Positions 35,507 to 44,700 of a stretch of 64,000 nt of DNA are shown here, in pieces; the stretch's first letter is position 1, and each line of letters opens with the position of its first letter. The translations under genes were made by a program, and so were the position numbers. The notes under the pieces were generated by a model. It did not search any database. It was given only the letters and a program-made list of their open reading frames with translations, and was not told where the DNA came from. Source of the DNA: Shewanella sp. Isolate13. GTDB lineage: Bacteria; Pseudomonadota; Gammaproteobacteria; Enterobacterales; Shewanellaceae. Where the stretch lies: positions 156,075-220,074 of the forward strand of contig NZ_JAKEVD010000004.1 of the NCBI RefSeq assembly GCF_022398325.1, read 5' to 3'.

Positions 35507-36811
35507 CTATAGGCGCAGCAGATCTCCTCGCCATAAGCGCCGCTTCGCAAACCAAAGCATCACAAAAGAGAGCAGTGTAAATAGCAGATCCCATCTCACC
35601 ATGTGCCAGACTTGTTCACCGCTTTCAACACTGGCTAATCCCGCCGATACCCAGCCAGACAATATGCCAATGAGGAAGATCAACCCTGAGATCTGCAGCG
35701 ACGTGCGGCACATGGATCCCAAGCCAAGGGTTAGCCCACAACCGAACAGCGTGGTTAATACGATATGTAACCAGATAGAGAGGTTAATGGCAGGATTGAG
35801 CAGGCTAACTAGGCTAGCTGTGATCACCATGCTTATGGTTAATATGGCCAACAGGCGATACTGCGCCTTCATAAACGCTTCTATCATCCCCTGCTTACCA
35901 TCAAACCCTGGCAGAACGAATAGGCTCTCAACCGCGCGCCAACGCTGAATACGGCTCCAGTGCAGCATGCCACACAAGATACAGTTAAACTGCACCAGCA
36001 AACTCAATACAGGCACTTGGTAACCCATATAGTGAGCGATGAGGGCTAAGCTCAGGGTAAATAACGGCATGGCAAACAACATGATGCTAAATACCGGGCC
36101 GATAAAATAGTTAGCCGGGTGCAGGCTACGTTCGAGTCTGTTCAATAACTTAAACGATTGTGGTGACGGCAACCAGAACCAGCCCATCTCGAGTCCATTT
36201 AAATAAACGCTACGCGCCCTACTATTCCAGCCTAACCTCATCAGTTTTTGCCACAGGATTACCGCTAAGACTAAGACCGCAAACAGTAGTAGAAAGCTAG
36301 CTCCTTGGGGTAATAAGCCAACCAAATAGGGATACATAGGTAGCGAGATATAGAGTAAAAACGATAGGTAAAAAGCATTACTCGTTGTCAGACTCAAATA
36401 GAGAAAGCCGAAACTGAATAGCAAGGTCAGCAGCAACTCCGCTGTTTTATCTAACGCATCGTGGGCCAACAAAAAACCTACCGCGGTAATAATAGTGATC
36501 AGCAATAAGCTCAAGGCCTGCAGTAACACACTCTGCCGATATTGAGGGACTAATGTTGCCCACTCGGTTGCCGATAAACGGTTCAGCTGCCAAGCAATCG
36601 CCACACAAGCCGAGGCGACGAACATATTCATCAATAGGATTAGCGTATCAACTTTGCGCTCTGCGTTATCGGGCAATAAAAGCGGTAACCCCAACGCCAT
36701 GACTAGCCCGAGCATCGCGACCCCAAGAAAACTGGCACAGCCTAAATCAAACAACCATAAACGCGTCCATCCCTTTAACCACCTTCCTGAGCGGATCAAC
36801 GCCCAGTTCAT
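35507..36811 (-). CDS. ABC-2 type membrane protein
   Basis: A protein of 434 residues with about ten to twelve hydrophobic segments and few soluble regions. It overlaps the upstream ATPase gene by 4 bases (ATGA), so it is the membrane partner of that ATPase. No substrate is evident. It is the last gene of the regulator-ATPase-permease unit typical of YtrA-regulated ABC transporters. Helices are visible at 25-45, 60-85, 105-155, 165-190, 235-270, 315-335, 345-375 and 385-420. Confidence 0.78.
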   Translation of the reverse strand: MNWALIRSGRWLKGWTRLWLFDLGCASFLGVAMLGLVMALGLPLLLPDNAERKVDTLILLMNMFVASACVAIAWQLNRLSATEWATLVPQYRQSVLLQALSLLLITIITAVGFLLAHDALDKTAELLLTLLFSFGFLYLSLTTSNAFYLSFLLYISLPMYPYLVGLLPQGASFLLLFAVLVLAVILWQKLMRLGWNSRARSVYLNGLEMGWFWLPSPQSFKLLNRLERSLHPANYFIGPVFSIMLFAMPLFTLSLALIAHYMGYQVPVLSLLVQFNCILCGMLHWSRIQRWRAVESLFVLPGFDGKQGMIEAFMKAQYRLLAILTISMVITASLVSLLNPAINLSIWLHIVLTTLFGCGLTLGLGSMCRTSLQISGLIFLIGILSGWVSAGLASVESGEQVWHMVRWDLLFTLLSFVMLWFAKRRLWRGDLLRL

Positions 36812-37650
36812 GAGTGCAACTCCATAAATAGTTGCTCAAGGTTAAGGGTGTCAGCAGTTAGTAGCCCTTCAAAACTGTGTTGATAGTTATCCACCAGCAC
36901 CTTGCTACCTCGGCGATTCAACACCGTCAGTTCTGCAGGCAGCTCCGCTTTATCCTCAAGACTCAACAGCTTTACCTGTTCACGCAGCTCATCGATCTCT
37001 TTAAACAGCACCAGTTCGCCTCTTTTAATCAATGCGAGATGGCTGGCGACGCGCTCGAGATCGGAGGTGATATGGGAGGAAAACAGCACACAAGAGCCAG
37101 ATTCGATAGCAAGTTCAAACAGATCGGCCATAAATTTGCGTCGTGCAATCGGGTCTAAACTAGCGACAGGTTCATCTAAGATAAGTAGTTTAGGGCGATA
37201 AGACATGGCCATAATCAAGGCCAAGGATTGGCGTTGCCCCACAGACAGGCGCTGAACTTGCTGTTTAGGATCGAGATCGAAGCGTTTGAGCCACTCGGCC
37301 TCTAATGCCATATCCCAATCGGGATAGAAGCTGCGGTGTAGATCGAGTGCTTTTGCCACACTAAAACCTTCGTAGCCAAAAGGCTGCTGTGGAACATAGC
37401 CAATTTGCATTTTTAGCTCAGAGCTGAGCTCTGCTACTGAGGCTCCTAGGACGCTTACCTCGCCTGAGCAAGGTTCCATAATCCCTAATGCACAACGCAT
37501 CAAGGTCGACTTACCCGCGCCATTTTGCCCAAGTAGTCCAACGACCATGCCTGGATAGAGCTTTAAGCTCAATGACTTCAAGGCACTCTGTCCGTCGAAG
37601 TCTTTATTTACCTGCTTAAATGCTAAAGTCGGCGTTTGCTTCATTTCCAT
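36808..37650 (-). CDS. ABC transporter ATP-binding protein
   Basis: A protein of 280 residues with all ATPase motifs: Walker A LLGQNGAGKST, Q-loop YVPQQPFGYEG, signature LSVGQRQSLALIMAM, Walker B LLILDEPVASLDP and switch His in FSSHITSDLERVA. It is translationally coupled to the permease at 35507 by a 4-base overlap and lies 46 bases after the GntR regulator. The trio matches YtrA-type ABC systems, which respond to cell-envelope stress in Gram-positive bacteria; a similar role here is inference. Start codon at 37650 opens MEMKQTPTLAFKQV. Confidence 0.88.
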   Translation of the reverse strand: MEMKQTPTLAFKQVNKDFDGQSALKSLSLKLYPGMVVGLLGQNGAGKSTLMRCALGIMEPCSGEVSVLGASVAELSSELKMQIGYVPQQPFGYEGFSVAKALDLHRSFYPDWDMALEAEWLKRFDLDPKQQVQRLSVGQRQSLALIMAMSYRPKLLILDEPVASLDPIARRKFMADLFELAIESGSCVLFSSHITSDLERVASHLALIKRGELVLFKEIDELREQVKLLSLEDKAELPAELTVLNRRGSKVLVDNYQHSFEGLLTADTLNLEQLFMELHS

Positions 37651-37696
37651 CGAAAATAGTCCTTAAGTCCTGCTAAATCATTTATATAGCTCGGTG

Positions 37697-38071
37697 CTAT
37701 TTTTGCCAGCGTTCTCCCAGCAAGGTTTGTAATCCTTCTAGCTCTATCCCCAACTGCTGCGCTTGCTTAATGAGTGCATCAACTTGAGGAAAGATGAGTT
37801 TATCGCTGTTATTGGCTTCATTTTGCTCTCTTTGAGCCACACGAGTGGGCTGACCACGGCGACGCTCCAACCAGCCTTGCTCGACAAGTTGCTGAATCGC
37901 ACGGGATACCGTCATGGGGTTAACGGTAAGGTGTTCGGCCATTTGACGTACAGACGGCAAGACCTGCTCACTCTGCAGCTGACCGCCCACAATCAAGCGC
38001 ACTATCTGCTCGCTCAATTGCCGATATATGGGTTCACCACTACTGGGGTTGACATTTAGTTGTTCTAACAT
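37697..38071 (-). CDS. YtrA-like GntR family regulator
   Basis: A protein of 124 residues: an N-terminal GntR winged helix (SSGEPIYRQLSEQIVRLIVG, QVLPSVRQMAEHLTVNPMTV, SRAIQQLVEQGWLERRRGQP, residues 10-80) and a short C-terminal dimerisation tail without a ligand domain. This is the YtrA subfamily. It starts the unit regulator-ATPase-permease and is divergent from the hydrolase-ABC unit at 38162. The intergenic region has an inverted-repeat operator, so the protein likely represses both directions. Confidence 0.9.
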   Translation of the reverse strand: MLEQLNVNPSSGEPIYRQLSEQIVRLIVGGQLQSEQVLPSVRQMAEHLTVNPMTVSRAIQQLVEQGWLERRRGQPTRVAQREQNEANNSDKLIFPQVDALIKQAQQLGIELEGLQTLLGERWQK

Positions 38072-38083
38072 TAGCCTTTGGTT

Positions 38084-38115
38084 ACTGTATTAATACATTG
38101 ATACACCGATACAGT
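38084..38115. promoter_or_regulatory. operator-like inverted repeat for the YtrA-like regulator
   Basis: ACTGTAT (38084-38090) and ATACAGT (38109-38115) form an inverted repeat around an 18-base centre; within it GTATTAATAC (38087-38096) is itself a perfect palindrome. It lies 13 bases upstream of the regulator ATG and about 46 before the divergent hydrolase gene. Confidence 0.72.
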
Positions 38116-38161
38116 ACAAAGTTAACATAGATACGCTAAATTGCAATAAGGAATCAGTATC

Positions 38162-39733
38162 ATGCTTCATGGAATGTACTCTCAATTACGCGCTCGAGTG
38201 GTCCCTGCGCTATGGCGTAAAAAACCGCTAGCCACGGCGTTCTTACTCGGCGCAGGGCTACTCATTCCTTCTGCTCAAGCAGACACTTCAGCCAATCCAA
38301 CTCACGCTAAACCCAACAATCAGCAAGCCTGTTATGTCGACGGTCTATCGGAGCAGATGCAGTGTGGCTTAATCTTGGTTCCTGAAAATTATGCAAAGCC
38401 AGACGGCAAGCAGATTGAGATCCACTATGTGGTGATGCCAGCGATTAAGCCTAGCGACAAAGTTGAAGCCCTACTGGCAATTGCGGGCGGCCCAGGACAG
38501 TCGGCTATCGAGAACGCTCAAGGCTTCGATCGCATGCTCTCTAAAGTTCGCCAAACCCAAGATGTGATTCTTATCGACCAGCGAGGTACAGGCCAATCAA
38601 ACCAATTACAGTGTATCGGTGATGGTTTCGACAGTGCGCTGGCGGTTAACGAAAGTGATTTTGATACCCAGTTGGAGACTCAAAAATGCCTCGACACACT
38701 CGATGCAGACGTCACCCAATACGGCAGCCTCAGCGCCCTTAAAGATTTCGAGGCGGTAAGACAGCATTTAGGCTACCAGAAGCTACACCTTTACGGTGTA
38801 TCCTATGGCACACGTATGGCGCAGCTCTATATGCGTCACTATCCGCAAAGCCTAGCAACCGTCACCTTAGATGGCGTGATTCCGATGCAGCAGAGCGTGC
38901 TAGCCATAGGTAATGCTATCGCCCGTGCCTTCGACCTACTCATTGAAGATTGCGCCAATAACCGCCTTTGCCATGGTCAGTTTCCACAGCTTAGATCCGA
39001 TCTAGAAAAGGTCGATGCCGAGCTGACTCAAGGGCCAAAGATTAGCCAAGTGCCCGACCCGCTTACCGGTGAAATGACCCAACTGACTCTGACCCGCAGC
39101 AAGTTTAAGGGTGCACTACGCATGGCGCTGTATTCTCCAAGTACGCGCTCGCTTATGCCCCATGCAATTCACCAAGCCGCCAAGGGCAACTATCAACCTA
39201 TTACGGGCCTCTATGCAATGGGGATCGACAACGCAGGTATCGCCATGGGGATGCATGCCTCAGTGGTGTGTGGTGAAGATTGGCAGCGGCTGACACCCGA
39301 ACTTCGCGCGAAAACCAGCGAGAGCTACTTTGGCAAAGAGATGCTGAAAACCTTTGCCGAGTCCTGCGCAGTGTGGAACATGCCTGCGGTCGATGCCAGC
39401 TTTAGCAAGCCGATTAGCAGCGATATCCCGACACTCTTGCTATCAGGCGAGCTTGATCCTGCCACCCCACCAAGCTGGGGCGAATTGGCCATGGAAAAGC
39501 TCAGCAATGCCAAACACTTTGTCGCCCCCTATGCGACTCATGGGGTGGCGTATCAGTCCTGCGGGAATGATTTAATCGCACAGCTGGTAGAGCAAGGGTC
39601 GGTAGCCGAACTGGATGCCAAGTGCCTCAATGAGGACATTCGCCGTAACTTCTATCTTAACGCCAGCACAGTTGAAGCGATTCCAAGCGATGCTCCCGGA
39701 AAATTAGACGAACAGACAGCCCTGAACAAGTAA
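38162..39733 (+). CDS. exported S33-type alpha/beta hydrolase
   Basis: A protein of 523 residues with an N-terminal export signal (about 1-40, ending in AQAD) and an alpha/beta hydrolase body of the tripeptidyl-aminopeptidase/proline iminopeptidase group: oxyanion loop AIAGGPGQSAIENAQGF, VILIDQRGTGQSNQLQC, nucleophile elbow LYGVSYGTRMAQLYM (the Ser of G-x-S-x-G), the acid in LLLSGELDPATPPSWGE and the His in YATHGVAYQS. The TAP-type C-terminal domain is present. It is likely a periplasmic peptidase. AAGGA site 9 bases before the ATG. It heads a plus-strand unit with the NatAB-like genes. Confidence 0.85.
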   Translation: MLHGMYSQLRARVVPALWRKKPLATAFLLGAGLLIPSAQADTSANPTHAKPNNQQACYVDGLSEQMQCGLILVPENYAKPDGKQIEIHYVVMPAIKPSDKVEALLAIAGGPGQSAIENAQGFDRMLSKVRQTQDVILIDQRGTGQSNQLQCIGDGFDSALAVNESDFDTQLETQKCLDTLDADVTQYGSLSALKDFEAVRQHLGYQKLHLYGVSYGTRMAQLYMRHYPQSLATVTLDGVIPMQQSVLAIGNAIARAFDLLIEDCANNRLCHGQFPQLRSDLEKVDAELTQGPKISQVPDPLTGEMTQLTLTRSKFKGALRMALYSPSTRSLMPHAIHQAAKGNYQPITGLYAMGIDNAGIAMGMHASVVCGEDWQRLTPELRAKTSESYFGKEMLKTFAESCAVWNMPAVDASFSKPISSDIPTLLLSGELDPATPPSWGELAMEKLSNAKHFVAPYATHGVAYQSCGNDLIAQLVEQGSVAELDAKCLNEDIRRNFYLNASTVEAIPSDAPGKLDEQTALNK

Positions 39734-39743
39734 GGACACAGCC

Positions 39744-40478
39744 ATGATACAAGTATCAAATTTATCGAAACGCATCGGAGATGTGCAGGCGCTGAACGAT
39801 TTAAGTTTTTCAGCCCTCGATGGCCAGATCACCGGTCTGCTCGGCCCCAATGGCGCAGGCAAGACCACCTGCTTACGCACTGTGTTTGGCCTGCTTAAGC
39901 CCGATAATGGTATAGCCGAGATCGATGGTATCGATATCGCCAAATCCCCCGTTGCCGCCAAGCAGCAGTTAGGCTTGTTTCCCGACCCATTCGGACTATA
40001 CGAGCGCCTAACGCCGCGGGAGTACATCAGCTACTTCGCCGAGTTAAATGGTCTATCCCGCAAAGAAGCGAAGCTGGCGACCAGTAAGGTGATCGACAAA
40101 CTGCATCTCGCCGATATCGCCGATAGACAGTGTAAAGGCTTCTCACAGGGACAAAGAATGAAGACGGCGCTGGCGCAGGCGATTGTCCACCAGCCCACCA
40201 ATATCATTCTCGATGAGCCTACCCGTGGCCTTGATGTAATGAGCACCCGCGTCCTACGAGACATCTTGCGAGATCTAAAGAGTCAGGGCCACTGTGTGCT
40301 GTTCTCTAGCCATGTGATGCAAGAGGTTGCCGCTCTGTGTGATCAGGTGATCGTAATGGCCGAGGGCCGAGTAGTTGCGGTAGGTAGCCCAGACGCACTC
40401 TGTCAGCAGACGGGTAAGGCCTCCCTCGAAGATGCCTTTATCCAATTAATTGGTACCGACGAAGGCATTGCAGCCTAA
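39744..40478 (+). CDS. ABC transporter ATP-binding protein (NatA-like)
   Basis: A protein of 244 residues. Motifs: Walker A LLGPNGAGKTTCLR, signature FSQGQRMKTALAQAI, Walker B IILDEPTRGLDVMST, switch His in FSSHVMQEVAALCD. The pattern fits the NatA/CcmA-like exporters. It follows the hydrolase by 10 bases and precedes the permease by 25, so the three form a unit. The substrate is unknown. Confidence 0.9.
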   Translation: MIQVSNLSKRIGDVQALNDLSFSALDGQITGLLGPNGAGKTTCLRTVFGLLKPDNGIAEIDGIDIAKSPVAAKQQLGLFPDPFGLYERLTPREYISYFAELNGLSRKEAKLATSKVIDKLHLADIADRQCKGFSQGQRMKTALAQAIVHQPTNIILDEPTRGLDVMSTRVLRDILRDLKSQGHCVLFSSHVMQEVAALCDQVIVMAEGRVVAVGSPDALCQQTGKASLEDAFIQLIGTDEGIAA

Positions 40479-40503
40479 TACGTGGCGTTAAAAGGATTTC
40501 AAA

Positions 40504-41640
40504 ATGAGTAATAAAATAATTTCTATGATCCGCAAAGAGCTGATCGACGCCGCTCGTGATAAACGCTCGGTAATGGCGGGCCTCTACTACGCGGTCGGCG
40601 CACCACTACTGATGTGCGGCATGTTCTTTCTGCTAATCGGTCAGCTAACCAGCCCTGAAGATCTCAATATTGAGATAGATAACGCCAAAGGCGCACCAGA
40701 TCTGGTGAAGTTTCTCTCTAGCCGCGGCATATCCCAAGGCGATGGTGAAGACACAAAAGACATTCAGTTAGTGATCAGCGATGACTACGCCGCCAATATG
40801 GCAAAGGGTCTTAGCGCCGAAGTCACCGTGATTGCCGATGCCTCAGATGAGAAGCTACAGATCTCTATTCGTCGCCTCGAAAAGAGCCTGCAGGAATACA
40901 GTGGTGAGATGGGCAGCCTGCGCCTAATCGCTCGCGGTATCGACCCGCGAGTGATGCAACCGATTAAGCTCAATGTCGAAGATAAGGCCACACCAGATTC
41001 TAAGGCGGGCATGATCTTGGGCTTAGCAACCATGACCATGATCTACGCGGTGTTTATCTCAGGCATGAACTTGGCCATCGATACCAGTGCCGGTGAGCGC
41101 GAGCGTAATTCACTGGCGCTACTGTTAAGCCATCCGGTTTCTACCTGGGAAATTGTTATCGCTAAAATTATTGCGGTCACCATTTTTGCCATGGTGGGAC
41201 TGGTGCTGACACTCATAGTGTCCAAATTCGCCTATGCCTTTGTCCCTTGGCAGGAGCTTGGGTTTGCCGTCAGCGTTAACACTAACTTTATGCTGATGAT
41301 GCTGATTGTCGGTGCGCCAGTGGCGATTATGGCCGCCTGTTTGCAGCTGTTCGTCTCCTTTATGGCCAAGAGCTTTAAGGAGGCCCAGTCATACATCACT
41401 ATCGTGTTGATGGTGCCTATGATGTTAGCCATGGCCGCCAGCTATAACATCGCGCCAGAAACCATTCAGTGGTTGCCAGTATCGGGACAACTTCAAGCCT
41501 TGATTGAGTTTATTAAGGGTCGCGAACTCCCCATGATGCAGTTAGCCGTTTCATCGGCATTTACCCTCGCCATCGCACTGGGACTTGCCGTCGGCATGCA
41601 AAAATCACTGAAGAGCGAAAAGATCGTGTTTGGCCTGTAA
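40504..41640 (+). CDS. ABC-2 type permease (NatB-like)
   Basis: A protein of 378 residues with an N-terminal cytosolic segment (MSNKIISMIRKELIDAARDK), one membrane helix, a long extracytoplasmic region (about 55-170), and five C-terminal helices, with SAGERERNSLALLLSHPVST marking the first cytosolic loop as in NatB/YhhJ-like proteins. Partner of the preceding ATPase. Export of ions, peptides or antibiotics is possible; nothing in the sequence fixes the substrate. Confidence 0.88.
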   Translation: MSNKIISMIRKELIDAARDKRSVMAGLYYAVGAPLLMCGMFFLLIGQLTSPEDLNIEIDNAKGAPDLVKFLSSRGISQGDGEDTKDIQLVISDDYAANMAKGLSAEVTVIADASDEKLQISIRRLEKSLQEYSGEMGSLRLIARGIDPRVMQPIKLNVEDKATPDSKAGMILGLATMTMIYAVFISGMNLAIDTSAGERERNSLALLLSHPVSTWEIVIAKIIAVTIFAMVGLVLTLIVSKFAYAFVPWQELGFAVSVNTNFMLMMLIVGAPVAIMAACLQLFVSFMAKSFKEAQSYITIVLMVPMMLAMAASYNIAPETIQWLPVSGQLQALIEFIKGRELPMMQLAVSSAFTLAIALGLAVGMQKSLKSEKIVFGL

Positions 41641-41718
41641 AAAGAGAATGGGCTATCGGGGGGGAAATACTCCCTCGATAACGCCATTCATTTGATAACC
41701 CTTTAAAGGATTAGGAAT

Positions 41719-41976
41719 ATGGAAATGGAATTTATCGATAAAATCTTAGCAAGTGATAACTATGCTTTTATGGCAATGCTTGCCGTAGCGGTAGTGGTTA
41801 TCTGGTTTCTACCTGCCATGTTGGCACTAGTGTTTAATCGCAAACACTTCAAACTGATTTTCCTCGCCTGTATCCCTGCTGGTTTTTCACTGATTGCGTG
41901 GGGTGGCGTGATGGTTTGGGCTATCACAGGTAAGGCCGTCAATAAGTATGCGAGTCGAGCTAACGCTCAAAGCTAA
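41719..41976 (+). CDS. superinfection-immunity-like small membrane protein
   Basis: A protein of 85 residues with two membrane helices (about 15-38 and 45-70). VVIWFLPAMLALVFNRKHFK followed by AWGGVMVWAITGK resembles the Imm_superinfect (phage T4 Imm-like) family, in which FLP.hhA and the W..hhWhhhL segments are diagnostic. In bacteria these proteins are common outside phages and their role is not known. It lies 78 bases after the ABC permease and before a PspB-like gene; co-transcription is plausible. Ribosome-binding site AAGGATTAGGA. Confidence 0.7.
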   Translation: MEMEFIDKILASDNYAFMAMLAVAVVVIWFLPAMLALVFNRKHFKLIFLACIPAGFSLIAWGGVMVWAITGKAVNKYASRANAQS

Positions 41977-42008
41977 AAGACATAGATAACTGAATAAGGA
42001 GTACCACT

Positions 42009-42239
42009 ATGGATATCCCCATGATTGTATTAATTGTCGCAATCGTTGCAATTGCTACCGCAGGAGAGGCGTTTAAGCACTACCTTAAGTCGCGAAAGAT
42101 CACTAGCTCAGAGCTCACTAACAACGAGCTTGAACTGCTGCGTAAGCAAAATCGTCATTTAGAGCAGCGGGTGGAAGTGCTTGAAAAAATCGTGACTGAT
42201 AGCAGTTATGATTTAAAATCTAAGATCAACGCACTGTAA
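42009..42239 (+). CDS. PspB-like small membrane protein
   Basis: A protein of 76 residues: one N-terminal helix (IVLIVAIVAIATAGEAFKHY), then a charged heptad-rich coiled coil (ELELLRKQNRHLEQRVEVLE) ending in a short basic tail. This layout matches phage-shock protein B and PspB-like proteins, which act at the inner membrane under envelope stress. pspA and pspC are not adjacent, so it is a stand-alone homologue. Site AAGGAG before the ATG at 42009. Confidence 0.72.
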   Translation: MDIPMIVLIVAIVAIATAGEAFKHYLKSRKITSSELTNNELELLRKQNRHLEQRVEVLEKIVTDSSYDLKSKINAL

Positions 42240-42302
42240 GCCACAGTAAAGAGGCTGTTTTTACCCATAGATTAATGACTTCGGCAACTAACGCAGAAAA
42301 CA

Positions 42303-43310
42303 TTAACAGCAGTCATGGGTATTAAATTTTTGCCGATAAGCCCGCGGCGACAAGCTCGTGGTTTGAATGAACAACTTTCTAAATGAACTCACATCCTCAT
42401 AGCCGACCTGCTCAACTATCTGCTCTATCGCCAGTTCCGTCGTTTCTAGTAATCGCTTAGCCTCATCGACCCTAAGCCGCTGTATATAACTGGCAGGCGT
42501 TTCATTAATTGCCTTCTTAAAGCGGCGGATCAAGGTGCGCTTACCTAGGGCAAATTTGTCGGCAATATCATCTAACTGTAGACTGCTATTTAGGTGAAAT
42601 TGCATCCAGTCTTGAATGCGAGCCACCAGCTCATCCTTGTGCCGTGGCTCAGCATCTAAGGTCATAAAGGCTTGTTGTGAGGTACGATTCGGATCGATAA
42701 GCAGCACCTTGGCCATCTGCATCGCAATCTGTTCTCCCGCAAGTTTCTGCACTAATTGCAACGCCAAACTCAGGTTAGCGCTAGTAGCCCCAGCCGTATA
42801 GTACTGACCGTCGTTCATGACCACATGCTCACTACACAGGTTAACCAGAGGAAAGCTACGCCTAAACAATTCGGCTAACCACCACACGCTGGTGGCTTTC
42901 TTATGGTCGAGTAACCCTGTTGCCGCTAGCATTAAGGTACCCGAACAATAGGCCGCTATCGGTTTACCCGTACTAGCAAATTGGCGCAAGCTTGCTATAT
43001 GTGGCTTAAAGTCATCTAGGTAGGTATTAAATTGTTTGCGATTAGTAATGGTAGCCGAGGCAACGACTACGACATCTGCATGACTAAGGTAATGCTCGGC
43101 CTCTTCATGAGCGATAACTGGAAGCTGGATATTATGGTCGCTGTTGATTGGCTCACCATGAGGCGAAATAATCGCACACTCAAATAGCGCCTCATCGGCA
43201 TCGGGATGAGTCTCTTTCCAGTAAGTATTACTGAAGCTAAATACATCCATAAAACTAAGAATACCACCAGCCACGGCGTTATCGGCCGCTAGAACTGCGA
43301 TTCGCTTCAT
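42303..43310 (-). CDS. GlxA-like AraC family regulator
   Basis: About 335 residues from the ATG at 43310 (GGGCGG upstream); a GTG nine codons earlier is less likely. An N-terminal DJ-1/PfpI-like domain (about 1-165; MKRIAVLAADNAVAGGILSF, IAAYCSGTLMLAATGLLDH) precedes an AraC helix-turn-helix pair (about 225-330; LDDIADKFALGKRTLIRRFK, IEQIVEQVGYEDVSSFRKLF). This is the GlxA/FtrA architecture. It is divergent from the small gene at 43433 and could control it (inference). Effector unknown. Confidence 0.88.
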   Translation of the reverse strand: MKRIAVLAADNAVAGGILSFMDVFSFSNTYWKETHPDADEALFECAIISPHGEPINSDHNIQLPVIAHEEAEHYLSHADVVVVASATITNRKQFNTYLDDFKPHIASLRQFASTGKPIAAYCSGTLMLAATGLLDHKKATSVWWLAELFRRSFPLVNLCSEHVVMNDGQYYTAGATSANLSLALQLVQKLAGEQIAMQMAKVLLIDPNRTSQQAFMTLDAEPRHKDELVARIQDWMQFHLNSSLQLDDIADKFALGKRTLIRRFKKAINETPASYIQRLRVDEAKRLLETTELAIEQIVEQVGYEDVSSFRKLFIQTTSLSPRAYRQKFNTHDCC

Positions 43311-43432
43311 AATTAACCGCCCTTTTCCGCCTGTCACTTATCACCTTTATTTTGTCAATAATGACACTTAAAAGCCGTTTGTCTAGTTTTTATACTGACG
43401 GTTATTGAAGGTTTAGGTATAGGAGTCCAGCT

Positions 43433-43684
43433 ATGGGCATGAATATGAATAACAGCATGAGTATGGATATAGAGCAGAAATCTCGCCGCAGCAAAGGTAA
43501 GGCCCTCTGCATTAGAGCGCGCTATAAACTATTAAGCCTGAGCTATTTGCTTCCATGCTGGGGCTTGTTATTGTGGCTCAATTTCCACATAGAGCCGCAG
43601 TTGTTTGCCCACTTTATCGCTATCCCTAGCCTACTGCTATTAACTGGCTACAGTGCTCACCTGATTGCCCGCAAAGGTGGCTGA
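43433..43684 (+). CDS. small hydrophobic protein of unknown function
   Basis: A protein of 83 residues. The N-terminus is Met/Asn/Ser-rich (MGMNMNNSMSMD), then a basic stretch and two membrane helices (about 31-50 and 54-76). A good AGGAG site lies before the ATG. No family is recognised. It is divergent from the GlxA-like regulator, which suggests joint regulation. Confidence 0.6.
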   Translation: MGMNMNNSMSMDIEQKSRRSKGKALCIRARYKLLSLSYLLPCWGLLLWLNFHIEPQLFAHFIAIPSLLLLTGYSAHLIARKGG

Positions 43685-43816
43685 ACAAACAACTAAATAG
43701 GGTCACATGTGCACTCACTTAAAGCTTTACAAGCTTTATGAAAAAGCCCAGCAAATGCCGGGCTTAAATTGAGAATACATCTGTTAGTAAAAACGTATTC
43801 TATCAATCCAAAAGAC

Positions 43817-44350
43817 TTACTTAGCCTTAGGTCTGAATGGTTTGATAACCGACTCGTCGCATTCTAGGAATGGGCCGTCCATTAGGTCAATACAGTAAGG
43901 GATCGCAGGGAACACAGCATCAAGACACTCACGAATAGACTTTGGCTTGCCTGGTAGGTTAACGATGAGTGAGTCGCCACGTAGGCCCGCAGTTTGGCGC
44001 GACAGAATGGCCGTTGGTACAAACTTCAACGATTCGGCGCGCATCAGCTCGCCAAAACCTGGCATCATACGATCGCATACCGCTTCAGTCGCTTCTGGCG
44101 TCACGTCACGCTTAGCTGGGCCAGTGCCACCAGTGGTCACGATAAGGCTACAGTTTTGCTCATCGGCCATCTTAATCAAGGTTGCAGAAATCACATCCTG
44201 CTCATCAGGGATCACCTCATAGATAGGCTCCCACTCAGACGTCAGGTATTCATTCAGTACATCGATAATCGCCTTGCCTGAGATATCTTCATAAATACCC
44301 GCACTGGCTCTATCACTTACTGTCACAATACCGATTCTAGCTTTGCTCAT
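43817..44350 (-). CDS. mogA: molybdopterin adenylyltransferase
   Basis: A protein of 177 residues of MogA type. It adenylylates molybdopterin before molybdenum insertion. Motifs: RIGIVTVSDRASAGIYEDIS at the N-terminus, the signature SLIVTTGGTGPAKRDVTPEA (TTGGTG) and LIVNLPGKPKSIRECLDAVF. ATG at 44350 with GAAGGA site. It is a single-gene unit; other moa or moe genes are not in the window. Confidence 0.93.
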   Translation of the reverse strand: MSKARIGIVTVSDRASAGIYEDISGKAIIDVLNEYLTSEWEPIYEVIPDEQDVISATLIKMADEQNCSLIVTTGGTGPAKRDVTPEATEAVCDRMMPGFGELMRAESLKFVPTAILSRQTAGLRGDSLIVNLPGKPKSIRECLDAVFPAIPYCIDLMDGPFLECDESVIKPFRPKAK

Positions 44351-44700
44351 TGTCTATTCCTTCAATCTGCTCATGGATAAACTGCTTATTTGAAAGTTTA
44401 TCGTGAACGTTAGCGTCTCTATAGTGTGGCGTTAAAGTAGCACAAAGTTAACGAATTAGACCCAATAAATCTGGCATTAAATATAAAAATAGCCCCCAAT
44501 GATTTATTGGTTATTCACTGGTCAACAGGCCTCTTCTGCTCAAAATACAGCCACAATTGAATACATTTACCGCAAACGAGATATAGCTCGCACTATTTTT
44601 GATATCCCAGCCTGTGGCAACACTTGTTTTCGACAAATTCTACCGTACTCTTGCGCCTACTCGAATTCAGCCGAATTCATACCATGTCGAGGGACAATCT
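44351..44700. other. intergenic region
   Basis: Divergent 350-base spacer between mogA and the barrel gene. An open frame enters from upstream of 44701 but without a signal peptide or site; no repeat or RNA gene is seen. Confidence 0.4.

Noticed and set aside
41719..41976. A phage gene because of the superinfection-immunity similarity
   Set aside because: No other phage genes are nearby and this family is common on bacterial chromosomes.
44599..44700. ATG start of the BamA-like gene at 44599
   Set aside because: The extra 34 residues do not look like a signal peptide; TTG at 44701 has the site and the signal peptide.
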